13,957 nt of DNA from Candidatus Poseidoniales archaeon. Its GTDB lineage: Archaea > Thermoplasmatota > Poseidoniia > MGIII > CG-Epi1. The notes under the pieces are model-generated. The model had not been told where the DNA came from. It ran no database searches and worked only from the letters and a program-made list of their open reading frames with translations. Shown here in pieces: positions 1 through 8,392 of the stretch. Position 1 is the first letter of the stretch, and each line of letters begins with the position of its first letter. The stretch is taken from contig DQOP01000064.1 of the NCBI GenBank assembly GCA_015658585.1, forward strand, positions 1 to 13,957, written 5' to 3'. The position numbers and the translations under genes were made by a program.

Positions 1-46
1 AATAACCACTTGGCAATTAGAGGAATAATATCAATAACTAGGGCTC

Positions 47-54
47 GTGAGGGG
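47..54 (+). promoter_or_regulatory. Shine-Dalgarno-like site of the first gene
   Basis: GTGAGGGG ends four bases before the ATG at 59 and resembles the purine-rich archaeal ribosome-binding sequence. This favours the ATG at 59 as start over the in-frame GTG at 47, which lies inside the site itself. The match to the canonical GGAGGTGA is only partial. Confidence 0.35.
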
Positions 55-58
55 ATTA

Positions 59-505
59 ATGCCTGCCAGAGGTTTCCAATTAATTGCTATCGAAGCAAAA
101 AGACATCGAAAATCGGCGCCCCAGAAGCAAGTTAGAATAGATCATAATACCACCATTCTATCGATAAAGCAGAAATCGGATAAAGAAATGGAGATTGAAA
201 TGAGATATACTGTCTCATACGGACTATTGGGTATAGTTCAACTAGATTGTGCTATAGGCTATGTTGACGATTCAACAAATGTTGTGAAAAAAGCCGTCGA
301 AAAATGGGACAGGGAACACAAACTACCTGACACGATTGCAGAAGCTGTACACAATAGGACCTTGGCACAAGGGTCCTTTGAAGTACTGAATATTGCAAAG
401 AAACTGAACCTTCCACCGCCATTTAAAGTGGAGATACCACAAATCAAGATTGGAAAGAAAAAAGGGGCCTCTAACAGCAAAGATGCCAGTCCTGAAGTAG
501 CTTAG
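59..505 (+). CDS. SecB-like fold protein (tentative)
   Basis: This encodes a soluble protein of 148 residues with no signal peptide or membrane segment. A strand-rich first half, including a Tyr-Thr-Val-Ser-Tyr-Gly-Leu-Leu-Gly strand pair, is followed by a helical part. The helical part carries a Trp with a downstream Leu-Pro-Asp, then a Leu-Asn-Leu-Pro-Pro-Pro turn, and a Lys-rich tail. This pattern recalls the short archaeal proteins related to the export chaperone SecB (the MJ0357 type). That is a from-memory fold resemblance, not a proven match, so a chaperone role is inference. The ATG at 59 is chosen over GTG 47 because a Shine-Dalgarno-like GTGAGGGG lies just before it. Its stop is two bases from the next gene, which encodes a membrane protein with an exported domain. 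The two are probably co-transcribed. Confidence 0.6.
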   Translation: MPARGFQLIAIEAKRHRKSAPQKQVRIDHNTTILSIKQKSDKEMEIEMRYTVSYGLLGIVQLDCAIGYVDDSTNVVKKAVEKWDREHKLPDTIAEAVHNRTLAQGSFEVLNIAKKLNLPPPFKVEIPQIKIGKKKGASNSKDASPEVA

Positions 506-507
506 TA

Positions 508-1398
508 ATGGCAAGAATGGAATTTAAATGCCCCAAATGTAAAAAATTAAACAGAATTGTCATAATGGGGGATGATTCGGGTAAATTCCCAAGAACGTGT
601 GTGGGTTGTGATTCGGATCTGGAAATAGAGTTAACCAAGCAAGGTAAAGAATTACGGGTCATTCTGATATCCGACGAAATAAATACTAACGTAGCTAAAG
701 TTGTACCCAAGGATTACAAACAATACGAAGGGAAAGTTCCAGAAACCAGTGAAAAGACTGCAATGGTAAAGATAATTTCACTGCTGATATTTACGGCAGC
801 TCTCATGGGACTTATGACTGGTGGATTGCTATTCACAGTACCTGATCAGTACGACGGAGTTGAGAAGATTAAGATTGGAATAGTAGTGAAAAACAGCACT
901 ACTACTCTAGAAAATGCAATTATCCTTGTTGATTCTCAAGAAATTAACCAAACCTATTTTGGAAATGGAAGCTATGATATTTTTCTTAAGCCGGGAAAAT
1001 ACAAAATCGAGGTTAGGGTGCCATTGCACAAGAATTGCACCATGGACGTCTATATTCCTCTTCAGGACAATAACCTGACTCTAGTTGAAATCAATCAGGG
1101 ATTGGAAGGTGTTAACCAGTTTACTTTTAACATGCAAGAAGGTGAAGGGAATACAAATCTGGGAGAGAACACTTACAGTTTGATGCTGAATTGGTGCCCA
1201 GGAATTATGTTTGTATTCTCATTGATAGGCGTATGGGGTGCATGGGTCACGTATACATTACAATCCTACAAGTATGCCCAGATTGGAGCCTTTTTCTCTA
1301 TTCTGGCGATGGGGTTTCTTGTAGTTGGGCCAATACTAGGATTCATAGCCCTGGTGCTTCTACCAAAAATCAAGAATATGTTCAACCGTTCCTTTTAA
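508..1398 (+). CDS. Zinc-ribbon membrane protein with an exported beta domain
   Basis: No named family recognised. The 296-residue protein opens with a zinc ribbon (Cys8-x2-Cys11 and Cys31-x2-Cys34). A strongly hydrophobic helix follows at about 88-111. Next comes a beta-rich domain at about 119-212, whose Gly-Ser-Tyr-Asp-Ile-Phe-Leu-Lys-Pro-Gly-Lys-Tyr-Lys-Ile segment resembles carboxypeptidase-regulatory/PEGA-type sandwiches. Further hydrophobic helices lie at about 229-250 and 257-288. Predicted topology puts the zinc ribbon inside and the beta domain outside. Five Asn-x-Ser/Thr sequons (Asn129, 147, 153, 176, 189) all fall in the outside domain and none in the first 88 residues, which supports both the topology and N-glycosylation. 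A second ATG at codon 4 could also be the start. The gene lies two bases after the SecB-like gene. A role in envelope sensing or scaffolding is possible but unproven. Confidence 0.75.
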   Translation: MARMEFKCPKCKKLNRIVIMGDDSGKFPRTCVGCDSDLEIELTKQGKELRVILISDEINTNVAKVVPKDYKQYEGKVPETSEKTAMVKIISLLIFTAALMGLMTGGLLFTVPDQYDGVEKIKIGIVVKNSTTTLENAIILVDSQEINQTYFGNGSYDIFLKPGKYKIEVRVPLHKNCTMDVYIPLQDNNLTLVEINQGLEGVNQFTFNMQEGEGNTNLGENTYSLMLNWCPGIMFVFSLIGVWGAWVTYTLQSYKYAQIGAFFSILAMGFLVVGPILGFIALVLLPKIKNMFNRSF

Positions 1399-1400
1399 TA
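1394..1400 (+). promoter_or_regulatory. Possible TATA box of gatE
   Basis: TTTAATA is centred about 26 bases before the GTG start of gatE and overlaps the end of the preceding gene. This is the spacing expected for a leaderless archaeal transcript. AT-rich hexamers are common here, so the call rests on position and on similar spacing at the lyase and aminotransferase genes. Confidence 0.35.
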
Positions 1401-1422
1401 ACTAGACCAACGCGACTATATT

Positions 1423-3168
1423 GTGAAGTTGAAGGCAGGGCTTGAGGTACACCAACAGCTTGACTGTGGTAAGCTTTTCTGCAATTGTGATAATTTGGAA
1501 TCAGGCAGTGATCAAACATTTAGCCGTACGCTACATGCAACCTCAAGTGAAATGGGAAGCGTTGATGTTGCCGCACAGGCTGAGGGAATCCGGAAATTTA
1601 CATATCACAATCGAAGCTGTAATTGTTTGGTTTACACTGATGAAGAACCTCCGCGGGGTCCAAACAAAGACGCTATCGAAATTGCAGTTCAATTTGCAAA
1701 ATTGGTGGGAGCCAAAATAATTGAAGAAGTACAATTCATGCGGAAAGTAGTAGTTGATGGTTCAAATACAAGCGGTTTTCAAAGAACTGGTCTGATTGCC
1801 GTGGGTGGCCATATTGAATATGAGGGTAGAAAATTAGAATTGGATCAAATCTGCTTAGAGGAAGATTCTTGTCGACATGGTGAAAATAAGGACGAATATA
1901 TCCTAGACAGATTAGGCATACCTCTTCTAGAAGTTACAACCAAACCTCAGCTCAAGAAACCTAAAGATGTCCAAGAAGCCGCTCGAGCCTTAGGTAGGCT
2001 TCTGCGTGCCTGCAAGGTCAAAAGAGGACTGGGGACAATTAGACAAGATGTGAATATCTCAATTAACAATGGACAAAGAGTGGAGCTTAAAGGATTTCAA
2101 GACTTGGCAACCATGCCAAAGGTTGTTGAAAATGAAATTCATAGACAAGAAAATCTAAATAACTTGAAGCAAGGAAAGCCTGGAAGCCAGAAGGACGTAA
2201 CTGATCTGATATCAAAAAAGAAAGGAACGGCAATGGCTTGCAAGTTAGTGGGATGGAAAGGCCTACTTGGTACAAAGATGTCTGCGAAAGAGCATGTACG
2301 TATGGGAAGAGAACTGGCAGATTATGCAATCAAAGCAGGGATTGAAGATTATTCAGAAACGTTTGTGAAAGGACTGATGCATAGTGATGAATTACCGGCA
2401 TACGGGATTAGTAAAGAAGAAACTCAGAAAATAAGTGATGTCTTGAAATGTAAAGGGGATGATGCGTTTGTTTTAATCTTTGGTGAAAAGACTACTGTCG
2501 ATAGTGCACTTGATAATGTTATTCAGAGAGTGAAATTCCATGGAGTTCCTCAAGAAGTCAGGAGGGTTACGCCGAAAGGTCTCACAAGATATCTCAGACC
2601 AATGCCGGGAGCATCAAGAATGTACCCGGAAACCGATATTGCGCCAGTCAACTTACGAAACTTCGATGTAGTTTTACCAAAGACCCTGGATCAGAGAGAG
2701 AGTGAACTGCCTCTCAATGATGAGGAATCGAAGCAGATGGTGGCGAGAAATCTCGATTTGCGATTCCATAGATTAATGGAACAGATAGAAGACCCAAAGA
2801 ACATATCGCGAGTGTTACTGCATACCTTACCAAACTTGTCATCTACAGGCCATACTTTTGTTACGGATGATGATATCCTACAAGTTTTATCCTTTGTTAA
2901 AGATGGAAAGATAGCCAAAGAAGGAATTGAAAATGCACTAGTCCAAGCTAGTATGGGGGATGAAATAGAAACTGGAAGCGACAATATAGATGATGAAGTG
3001 GAACTCCTTATTGATAACCTTGTCCAAAAGAAAAAAGATTTCGTAAAGGATAAAGGAATGGATGCAGTTGGACCTCTGATGGGATTAGTAATGTCGGAAT
3101 TCAGGGGTAAAATGGACGGGGCAAAGATAAATGCCCTTCTAATTAAGAGGATAGAACAAGAAATATGA
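1423..3168 (+). CDS. gatE: Glu-tRNA(Gln) amidotransferase subunit E
   Basis: This is the kinase/transamidase subunit of archaeal GatDE. It phosphorylates Glu misacylated on tRNA(Gln) and transfers ammonia to make Gln-tRNA(Gln). Recognised from the GatB/GatE N-terminal core: Gly-Leu-Glu-Val-His-Gln-Gln-Leu at residues 6-13, then HATSSEMG, TDEEPPRGPN, LEEDSCRH, a Leu-Gly-Ile-Pro-Leu-Leu-Glu-Val-Thr-Thr-Lys-Pro stretch, and RQDVNIS. The AspRS-like insertion typical of GatE, absent from GatB, follows in the middle, and a helical YqeY-like tail ends the protein. At 581 residues it is slightly short for the family (about 600-630) because the N-terminus is trimmed. GTG 1423 is the only usable start, since a stop lies 24 bases upstream in frame. 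The asparaginase-like partner GatD is not in the window. The stop overlaps the next gene in ATGA. Confidence 0.97.
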   Translation: MKLKAGLEVHQQLDCGKLFCNCDNLESGSDQTFSRTLHATSSEMGSVDVAAQAEGIRKFTYHNRSCNCLVYTDEEPPRGPNKDAIEIAVQFAKLVGAKIIEEVQFMRKVVVDGSNTSGFQRTGLIAVGGHIEYEGRKLELDQICLEEDSCRHGENKDEYILDRLGIPLLEVTTKPQLKKPKDVQEAARALGRLLRACKVKRGLGTIRQDVNISINNGQRVELKGFQDLATMPKVVENEIHRQENLNNLKQGKPGSQKDVTDLISKKKGTAMACKLVGWKGLLGTKMSAKEHVRMGRELADYAIKAGIEDYSETFVKGLMHSDELPAYGISKEETQKISDVLKCKGDDAFVLIFGEKTTVDSALDNVIQRVKFHGVPQEVRRVTPKGLTRYLRPMPGASRMYPETDIAPVNLRNFDVVLPKTLDQRESELPLNDEESKQMVARNLDLRFHRLMEQIEDPKNISRVLLHTLPNLSSTGHTFVTDDDILQVLSFVKDGKIAKEGIENALVQASMGDEIETGSDNIDDEVELLIDNLVQKKKDFVKDKGMDAVGPLMGLVMSEFRGKMDGAKINALLIKRIEQEI

Positions 3169-4379
3169 TTGAAAAGGCAATGATTTTAGCCGCAGGAAAA
3201 GGAAAACGTATGTGGCCTTTGACAGATAATACTCCCAAACCATTATTGCCACTGGGAGGAACAACGATAATTCAGAGGCAAATTGAAGAACTTACAAAGG
3301 TAGGGGTTAAGGAAATACATGTCTTGATCGGATATCAAATGAAGGAGATCTCCAATCATTTAGGAAATGGTGAGAAATTGGGTGTAAAAATCAAATATAT
3401 CGTTCAGGAAAAGCAGGAAGGGACTGGGCATGCCGTTCTTCAGGCAAATGGGAAGATAAAAGGGGAATTTTACTGCCTCAATGGGGACATGGTCATTGAT
3501 GGTTCCAACCTTGACCGGATGAGTAACGGTAAAAATGAAATTGTAATGATGACCACAGAGGTCGAGGATGGATCTAGATTTGGTGTTGTTCAAAGCAAGA
3601 AAGGAAAATTGGTATCAATAACTGAGAAAGGTGTCTCCGGAAAAGCGAACATCAATGCCGGGATGTATTTATTCAACGAAAAAATATTTGAGGCCATAAA
3701 AAGAGTGGAGAAATCAGTCAGGGGCGAGTATGAACTAACAGATGCATTACAAGCAATATCAAAGGATGTCAACATAATGGAATACAAAGGATTCTGGCAA
3801 GACATCGGGTGTCCCTGGGATCTGATAACTGCCAATGAAAACTGTATCGAAGATATCGAGGAAAAAAACCACGGAATAATCGAGGATAATGTCAATATAA
3901 ATGGCAAAATACATGTGGGCAAGAATTCCATTATAAAGTCAGGCACATGCATTGAAGGGACGGTATGGATAGGTGAAAATTGTGTTGTAGGGCCTAATGC
4001 TTATCTGAGAGGCGGGACTGTTCTTTGTGGGAACAACAAAGTCGGTGCTTCTAGCGAGATAAAGAATACCATACTGATGCAAGGTGCAAAAGCACCACAC
4101 CACAACTATGTGGGGGATTCAATTGTTGGAAAGGATAGTAACTTGGGTTCAGGAACCAAAATCGCGAATCTAAGACTTGATAAGAAAATAATAGAAGTTA
4201 CACATCAAGGAAAGAAAATAAGCACGGATAGAAGAAAATTAGGGGCAATCATAGGCGATAATGTTAACACTGGAATAAACGCATCTGTAAACGCTGGAAC
4301 AATCCTGGGAAACCATGTGAAAGTGGGGCCCAATACTTTAGTTTCAGGAACCTATGAATCAAAGAGTATCATAGTCTGA
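3165..4379 (+). CDS. glmU: GlmU-type sugar-1-phosphate nucleotidylyltransferase / acetyltransferase
   Basis: This is a bifunctional enzyme of 404 residues, the length of archaeal GlmU-like proteins such as Sulfolobus ST0452. It is expected to acetylate an amino-sugar phosphate and join sugar-1-phosphate to UTP or dTTP. The nucleotidyltransferase half (1 to about 225) starts with LAAGKGKRMWPLT and Lys-Pro-Leu-Leu-Pro-Leu-Gly-Gly. It has the metal-binding Asn-Gly-Asp (Asp108), GTGHAVLQA, and a Gly-Glu-Tyr-Glu-Leu-Thr-Asp stretch at 187-193. The C-terminal half is a left-handed beta helix of hexapeptides. His312, Tyr315 and Asn335 line up with acetyltransferase active-site residues of the archaeal enzyme. 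Substrate specificity (UDP-GlcNAc versus dTDP-glucose-like products) cannot be read from the sequence. The gene is translationally coupled to gatE by ATGA, and its stop overlaps the glycosyltransferase start by one base. Confidence 0.9.
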   Translation: MIEKAMILAAGKGKRMWPLTDNTPKPLLPLGGTTIIQRQIEELTKVGVKEIHVLIGYQMKEISNHLGNGEKLGVKIKYIVQEKQEGTGHAVLQANGKIKGEFYCLNGDMVIDGSNLDRMSNGKNEIVMMTTEVEDGSRFGVVQSKKGKLVSITEKGVSGKANINAGMYLFNEKIFEAIKRVEKSVRGEYELTDALQAISKDVNIMEYKGFWQDIGCPWDLITANENCIEDIEEKNHGIIEDNVNINGKIHVGKNSIIKSGTCIEGTVWIGENCVVGPNAYLRGGTVLCGNNKVGASSEIKNTILMQGAKAPHHNYVGDSIVGKDSNLGSGTKIANLRLDKKIIEVTHQGKKISTDRRKLGAIIGDNVNTGINASVNAGTILGNHVKVGPNTLVSGTYESKSIIV

Positions 4380-5500
4380 TGCATATTCTACAAGTAACTC
4401 CATATTTTTACCCTCATTTTGGAGGAGTGGAATCCCATGTTATGGGGCTTTCTGAAACCTTGATAAAATTAGGCCACGAAGTAGAAGTTGTAACATCACG
4501 CTATAGTAGAATGCCAGAGATTGAAAAAATAAAGGGAATCAAAGTGACTAGACTGCCACAATGGGCCAATATGTACAATACGCCCGTAGTGACGGCCATC
4601 CGGTCCTTTGTTAGAAGAAGTCATGCTGATGTGGTACATGTCCACTCGCCACCCCCTTTTACCGAAAGATTTGCGGCCAAGGGTGCTAAGGAATCACAGA
4701 AACCTTTGGTGATTACGCAGCATTGTGATTTAGAATTAAAGGGACCATTTGGAAGAGTAGCCGTAAGTTTGTACCAGACCGTGCTAGGGAAATATCCCCT
4801 AGAAGTTGCTGACAGAGTCATATCAACCACTGAAAGTTATGCAACCACATCAAGGAGTCTTTGGGACATTGATGTGAGCGTAGTACCAAATGCCGTAGAC
4901 ACTGATAGGTTCAGGCCGGAGAATCAGGGAGCCTTCATTCGAGATAAATTTGCAGGGAACGATGAACCACTAGCACTTTTTGTAGGAAGATTGGTTCCTC
5001 ATAAAGGAATTGGGATATTAATCAGAGCGCTAAATTACACAGAAAACGGGAAACTCCTGATTGTAGGTGATGGCCCTTATCTAAACTGGCTGAAAAGGTT
5101 GACCCGAAAAATGAACCTTGAAAATAGAATAGTCTTTGTGGGGCCTATCTCAGATTATTGGTTACCGGCATATTATGCTGCAACGGATGTAGTGGTTCTA
5201 CCGTCGACCTCTAGACTGGAAGCATTCGGTATAGTCGGTTTGGAAGGGATGGCTTCTGGTAAGCCACTTATTCTCAGTGACATTCCTGGAGTAAGAGATG
5301 TAATCTCATCAAAAGAAGGATTTATTGTAGAACCATTAGATCCTGAGGCATTGGCAGAAGCACTAGAAAAGGTGTGGAATTATCCCGAAATGGCCAAGCA
5401 GATGGGAAAAAGAGGCAGAAAAAGAGTTGAGAAGTTATTCTCGTGGAAGAAAGTGGCCCAAGACATTGAAAAGATATTTATTGAAGTTACGACTAAATAA
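4379..5500 (+). CDS. GT4-family glycosyltransferase
   Basis: This is a 373-residue GT-B fold enzyme expected to transfer a sugar from a nucleotide-sugar donor to a lipid or glycan acceptor at the cytoplasmic membrane face. The N-terminal acceptor domain starts with a strand followed by PYFYPHFGGVESHV, the GT4 glycine-rich loop. The C-terminal donor domain begins near 196 with Phe-Val-Gly-Arg-Leu-Val-Pro-His-Lys-Gly (Arg204 and Lys209 would contact the donor phosphates). It carries the E-x7-E motif at Glu281 and Glu289, followed by GMASGKPLILSD. No membrane helix is evident. It directly follows the GlmU-like gene (TGATG overlap), so donor synthesis and transfer may be linked. The actual sugar and acceptor are unknown. 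Its 3' end overlaps the convergent TPR gene by 8 bases. Confidence 0.93.
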   Translation: MHILQVTPYFYPHFGGVESHVMGLSETLIKLGHEVEVVTSRYSRMPEIEKIKGIKVTRLPQWANMYNTPVVTAIRSFVRRSHADVVHVHSPPPFTERFAAKGAKESQKPLVITQHCDLELKGPFGRVAVSLYQTVLGKYPLEVADRVISTTESYATTSRSLWDIDVSVVPNAVDTDRFRPENQGAFIRDKFAGNDEPLALFVGRLVPHKGIGILIRALNYTENGKLLIVGDGPYLNWLKRLTRKMNLENRIVFVGPISDYWLPAYYAATDVVVLPSTSRLEAFGIVGLEGMASGKPLILSDIPGVRDVISSKEGFIVEPLDPEALAEALEKVWNYPEMAKQMGKRGRKRVEKLFSWKKVAQDIEKIFIEVTTK

Positions 5501-7229
5501 CCAAATCCAAGTCAAGATCAGCTAAAGCTTGGCTATAGTGAGAAGTGTCTTTTCCCATTTTCTTCAAGACGGAAGCCTTGCCCAGAAGAGCATCTGGACA
5601 ATACATATCACACCCCATTGCTGAATCAAAGAAGTCACTGGATTCATCATATTTCCCTAAATCGAATGCAGACCAACCTGCTGCAATCCATCCATCTATG
5701 TTTTCCGGCCTGAGATCTATCGATTTGACTGCGGCTGCAAGAGCTTTTTCATTTTCGGACAACGACCTGTGGCATTGCACTCTTAACATCAAATCTTCCC
5801 ACTTTTCTTTTCCTAATAATTCAAGAGCCTTCAACGGTTCATCTCTAACTAGCTTGGAACCTATAATCCGCTTTAGCTGAAGCGATTCGGGAAACCTTGA
5901 AATCAGATTTTCCAGATTATCCATTATTTCACCCGAATCCATTGTCTTCACCAGTAACTGTGTTCCAGTAATAGATTCGGGATCAACCTCTAGACCTCTG
6001 GAAATTGTCTCTCTAGCTTCATCAATCAAATCATTTTTTATTAGAAACTCGGCCTTTTTGAAATAGGGGCGACTAGACCCTGAGGCAACATTAATTGCGT
6101 TACTATATTGCCTAAAACCTTCGTGCATAACGCCAGCATCAAGAAGAATTCTTCCTTTCTCCATCCAGTCCAGATCTCTCATTCGACTCCGGGATAGGAC
6201 ATCCTGAGCCCTAACGGCCTCATCATAGCACTGCAATGCCTGAACATGGTTATTCAATTCAAGATTGACATCACCTAGAGCTATCCAGCAAGGTACATGT
6301 TGACCATCGACTGATAAGCCCAAATTCAGAATCTGTCTGGCCTTGTCAAAGAGACCTAATGCTACAAAGCAATATGCTAAAGCCTCATGGTAATCTGGAT
6401 CTTGGTCCTCCAATTCAAGTGATGTCTCTATGAATTCAAGGCCTTCCTCTGGACGGTCTAAATTCGTTAAAGCCCGACCCTTGGCCATCCATGCATAGTG
6501 GAACGTGGGGTCGAGCTCTATTGCCTTTTCATGATAAGGGATAGACTCCTCATATCTATGCAAGTGATCCAGGGCATTCCCAATATTATTTATGGCAATC
6601 ACATAACTCTCATCTAACGCTATAGATTTTTTGTAGATTTCTATGCTTCTCTCATAACTTCCCTGATTATAATGAACATTAGCTAAATTATTCCAGGCTA
6701 TTTTATCATCAGGATCTAATTCAACTGCCCGCTGATAATAATCTTTAGAATCATTAAGACGCCCAGATAACTGGAGGGTGTAACCATAATTGTACCAGGC
6801 CACAGCATAACTAGGATCGGAACGCATTGATTCATCATAACAGCGAAGAGATTCGTTCCAACGATTTATGTTAAAATTCGCAAACCCCCTATTATTCCAG
6901 GCTGGTGCGTTTCTGGGCTCCAATTCCAGTGAACGGGCATAGGCCTGAATTGCCTCCTCAAACTTTTCCAAGCGCTGTAAAGAGTCACCCAGTCGCATAT
7001 GATAACGGGAAACATCCGGCGCCAGTTTGCATGCCTCTTCAAAATGAGATTGAGCTTTGGCTGATTGGCCTCTGGACATTTCCAACATTCCAAGACGATT
7101 GTATAACTGCGGATCTTCAGGAGCTAATTCCAGTGCCTCCTTGAATTTAGAATAAGCTTGTCCTGTATTGCCCTGATCAATCAGGGCTTCTCCGGCCTCA
7201 ATAAGATCTATTACATCCACTTCAATCAC
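5493..7229 (-). CDS. TPR-repeat protein, about 16 repeats
   Basis: This 578-residue protein is made almost entirely of 34-residue tetratricopeptide repeats, a helical scaffold for protein contacts. About 16 units can be laid out. Repeats 3-8 (about residues 74-277) are the most canonical, with Trp-Asn-Asn starts, Gly at position 8, and Ala-Ile/Ser-x2-Tyr then Asp-Pro-x endings. Units from about 405 on are degenerate. There is no signal peptide, membrane helix or catalytic domain, so it is probably cytoplasmic; partners are unknown. GTG 7229 is the start because the upstream TPR gene ends just inside it, with GTGATTGA shared by both, which implies translational coupling. It is convergent with the glycosyltransferase. 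It could instead be read as a generic Sel1/TPR adaptor, and no function beyond scaffolding is supported. Confidence 0.9.
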   Translation of the reverse strand: MIEVDVIDLIEAGEALIDQGNTGQAYSKFKEALELAPEDPQLYNRLGMLEMSRGQSAKAQSHFEEACKLAPDVSRYHMRLGDSLQRLEKFEEAIQAYARSLELEPRNAPAWNNRGFANFNINRWNESLRCYDESMRSDPSYAVAWYNYGYTLQLSGRLNDSKDYYQRAVELDPDDKIAWNNLANVHYNQGSYERSIEIYKKSIALDESYVIAINNIGNALDHLHRYEESIPYHEKAIELDPTFHYAWMAKGRALTNLDRPEEGLEFIETSLELEDQDPDYHEALAYCFVALGLFDKARQILNLGLSVDGQHVPCWIALGDVNLELNNHVQALQCYDEAVRAQDVLSRSRMRDLDWMEKGRILLDAGVMHEGFRQYSNAINVASGSSRPYFKKAEFLIKNDLIDEARETISRGLEVDPESITGTQLLVKTMDSGEIMDNLENLISRFPESLQLKRIIGSKLVRDEPLKALELLGKEKWEDLMLRVQCHRSLSENEKALAAAVKSIDLRPENIDGWIAAGWSAFDLGKYDESSDFFDSAMGCDMYCPDALLGKASVLKKMGKDTSHYSQALADLDLDLVI

Positions 7230-8346
7230 CTATTACTTTCTCAATACGATCTATTGCTTTCTGAGTGTCCTTCTTTAACCTGTCCCATTCATCAACACCA
7301 TGTTCAAGAAAATCAGGTTTGTGTTCTAATGCTGTCTCATAGCATTCCAGAGCTTCCCGTGGGCGATCCAACAATTCAAGAACATAACCCTTGTTATGCC
7401 AAGCCCACGAATAGTCAGTCCTTAACTTTATAGCTCGATCATAACAATCCAGAGATTCTTCCAATTTATTTAGCTGGCGGAGGGTAACACCTCTATTGTT
7501 CCAGGCGCTCCTATTTTTGGGATTAAGCTCGGTGGAACGTTTGAAGGCATTTAGTGCCTCATTGAGATCACCCACCCTGAAAAGTGCCTTTCCAAGATTG
7601 AACCAACAAACTGCATACTTAGGATTTGATGCAAGTGCACGACGGTAACTGTCAATTGCCTTGTGATTGTAGCCTAGACGGCCAAGAGCTACGCCTCGAT
7701 CATTATAGACGACTTCATCCTCAACACTGAGACTTCTTTTCAAAGAATCAGAGGCGTCCTTGAATTCGCCAAGTTGATCGTGAGCCATGCCTTTAGCAGC
7801 AAGTACTTCAGTATCCCTGGGCCTAAAGTCTAAGACTTCATTGAACAAATCTAAGGCCTCACGATTTTCCCCAATAATATACAAGACCTTTCCCTTCTGG
7901 TACAAGGCGTCTCTATGCTTGGAATCCTTTGAGAGGGCCTTATCTAATACAACCAAGGCTTCATCATACCTCTCAAGTTCTCTAAGAGACTTGCCTTTAA
8001 GAGCCAATGCTTCAACGTAATCCTGTTTTTCGCTCAAGGATACGTCTGAAGCCTCTAGTGCTTTTTCTAATTTACCCATGCCAAAATAGGACAAACCAAT
8101 ATCCTTGAAGAGAATTTCCCTATTTTTTGTTTTATTTGACAATGTGAGTAAAATCTCTAGTGCTTTTTCATATTGCTTTGATCTCAAATGAATCTTTGCT
8201 AACTCATGGTTCAGATGATTGCTTCTCGGTTTGAGCTCAAGAGCTTTCTTTATGGTACTTTCAGCTTTGGAATGATGGCCTATCTTTGAATACGAAATAG
8301 CATCGATTTCAAGCTCCCGTATTTGCTTCTTTGTTGAGTCGGGCAC
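7222..8346 (-). CDS. TPR-repeat protein, 10 repeats
   Basis: This is a 374-residue TPR solenoid. Ten consecutive 34-residue units run from about residue 11 to 347, followed by a charged helical cap (about 348-374) rich in Lys, Asp and Glu. Units 8-10 carry the strongest consensus (Trp-Asn-Asn-Arg-Gly-Val, Ala-Ile-Lys-Leu, Trp-His-Asn-Lys-Gly-Tyr). There is no signal peptide or membrane segment. Its best repeats resemble repeats 4-6 of the downstream TPR gene, so the two are likely tandem paralogues or a split array, made from one message with an 8-base overlap. GTG 8346 is the farthest upstream start that leaves room for a promoter in the divergent gap shared with the ammonia-lyase. Binding partners cannot be inferred. 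Confidence 0.9.
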   Translation of the reverse strand: MPDSTKKQIRELEIDAISYSKIGHHSKAESTIKKALELKPRSNHLNHELAKIHLRSKQYEKALEILLTLSNKTKNREILFKDIGLSYFGMGKLEKALEASDVSLSEKQDYVEALALKGKSLRELERYDEALVVLDKALSKDSKHRDALYQKGKVLYIIGENREALDLFNEVLDFRPRDTEVLAAKGMAHDQLGEFKDASDSLKRSLSVEDEVVYNDRGVALGRLGYNHKAIDSYRRALASNPKYAVCWFNLGKALFRVGDLNEALNAFKRSTELNPKNRSAWNNRGVTLRQLNKLEESLDCYDRAIKLRTDYSWAWHNKGYVLELLDRPREALECYETALEHKPDFLEHGVDEWDRLKKDTQKAIDRIEKVIGD

Positions 8347-8363
8347 AGGTCCCTATGAATAGG

Positions 8364-8373
8364 TAATAAAAAA
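8364..8373 (-). promoter_or_regulatory. Possible TATA box of the TPR operon
   Basis: On the minus strand this reads TTTTTTATTA, centred about 22-24 bases before the GTG start of the 10-repeat TPR gene. The spacing is slightly short for a leaderless message. The 77-base divergent gap has no other obvious candidate for this direction. Confidence 0.3.
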
Positions 8374-8392
8374 GGAATTATCAAGTCAGTAG

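Noticed and set aside
1..135. Open frame from the left edge to a TAG at 133-135, possibly the tail of an upstream gene
   Set aside because: It would overlap the SecB-like gene by 77 bases in another frame and its translation is Cys/Arg-rich and unlike its neighbours. A different frame ending at TAA 26-28 is at least as likely to be an upstream tail; neither is long enough to call.
2691..2984. 97-codon antisense open frame within gatE
   Set aside because: Ser-rich, no recognisable domain, and fully opposite a strongly conserved gene; a shadow of sense-strand codon use, like the other antisense frames here.
5493..8346. TPR region as a DNA repeat or tandem array
   Set aside because: The repetition is at protein level (34-residue units) with diverged nucleotide sequence; no exact DNA repeats, spacers or CRISPR-like pattern.
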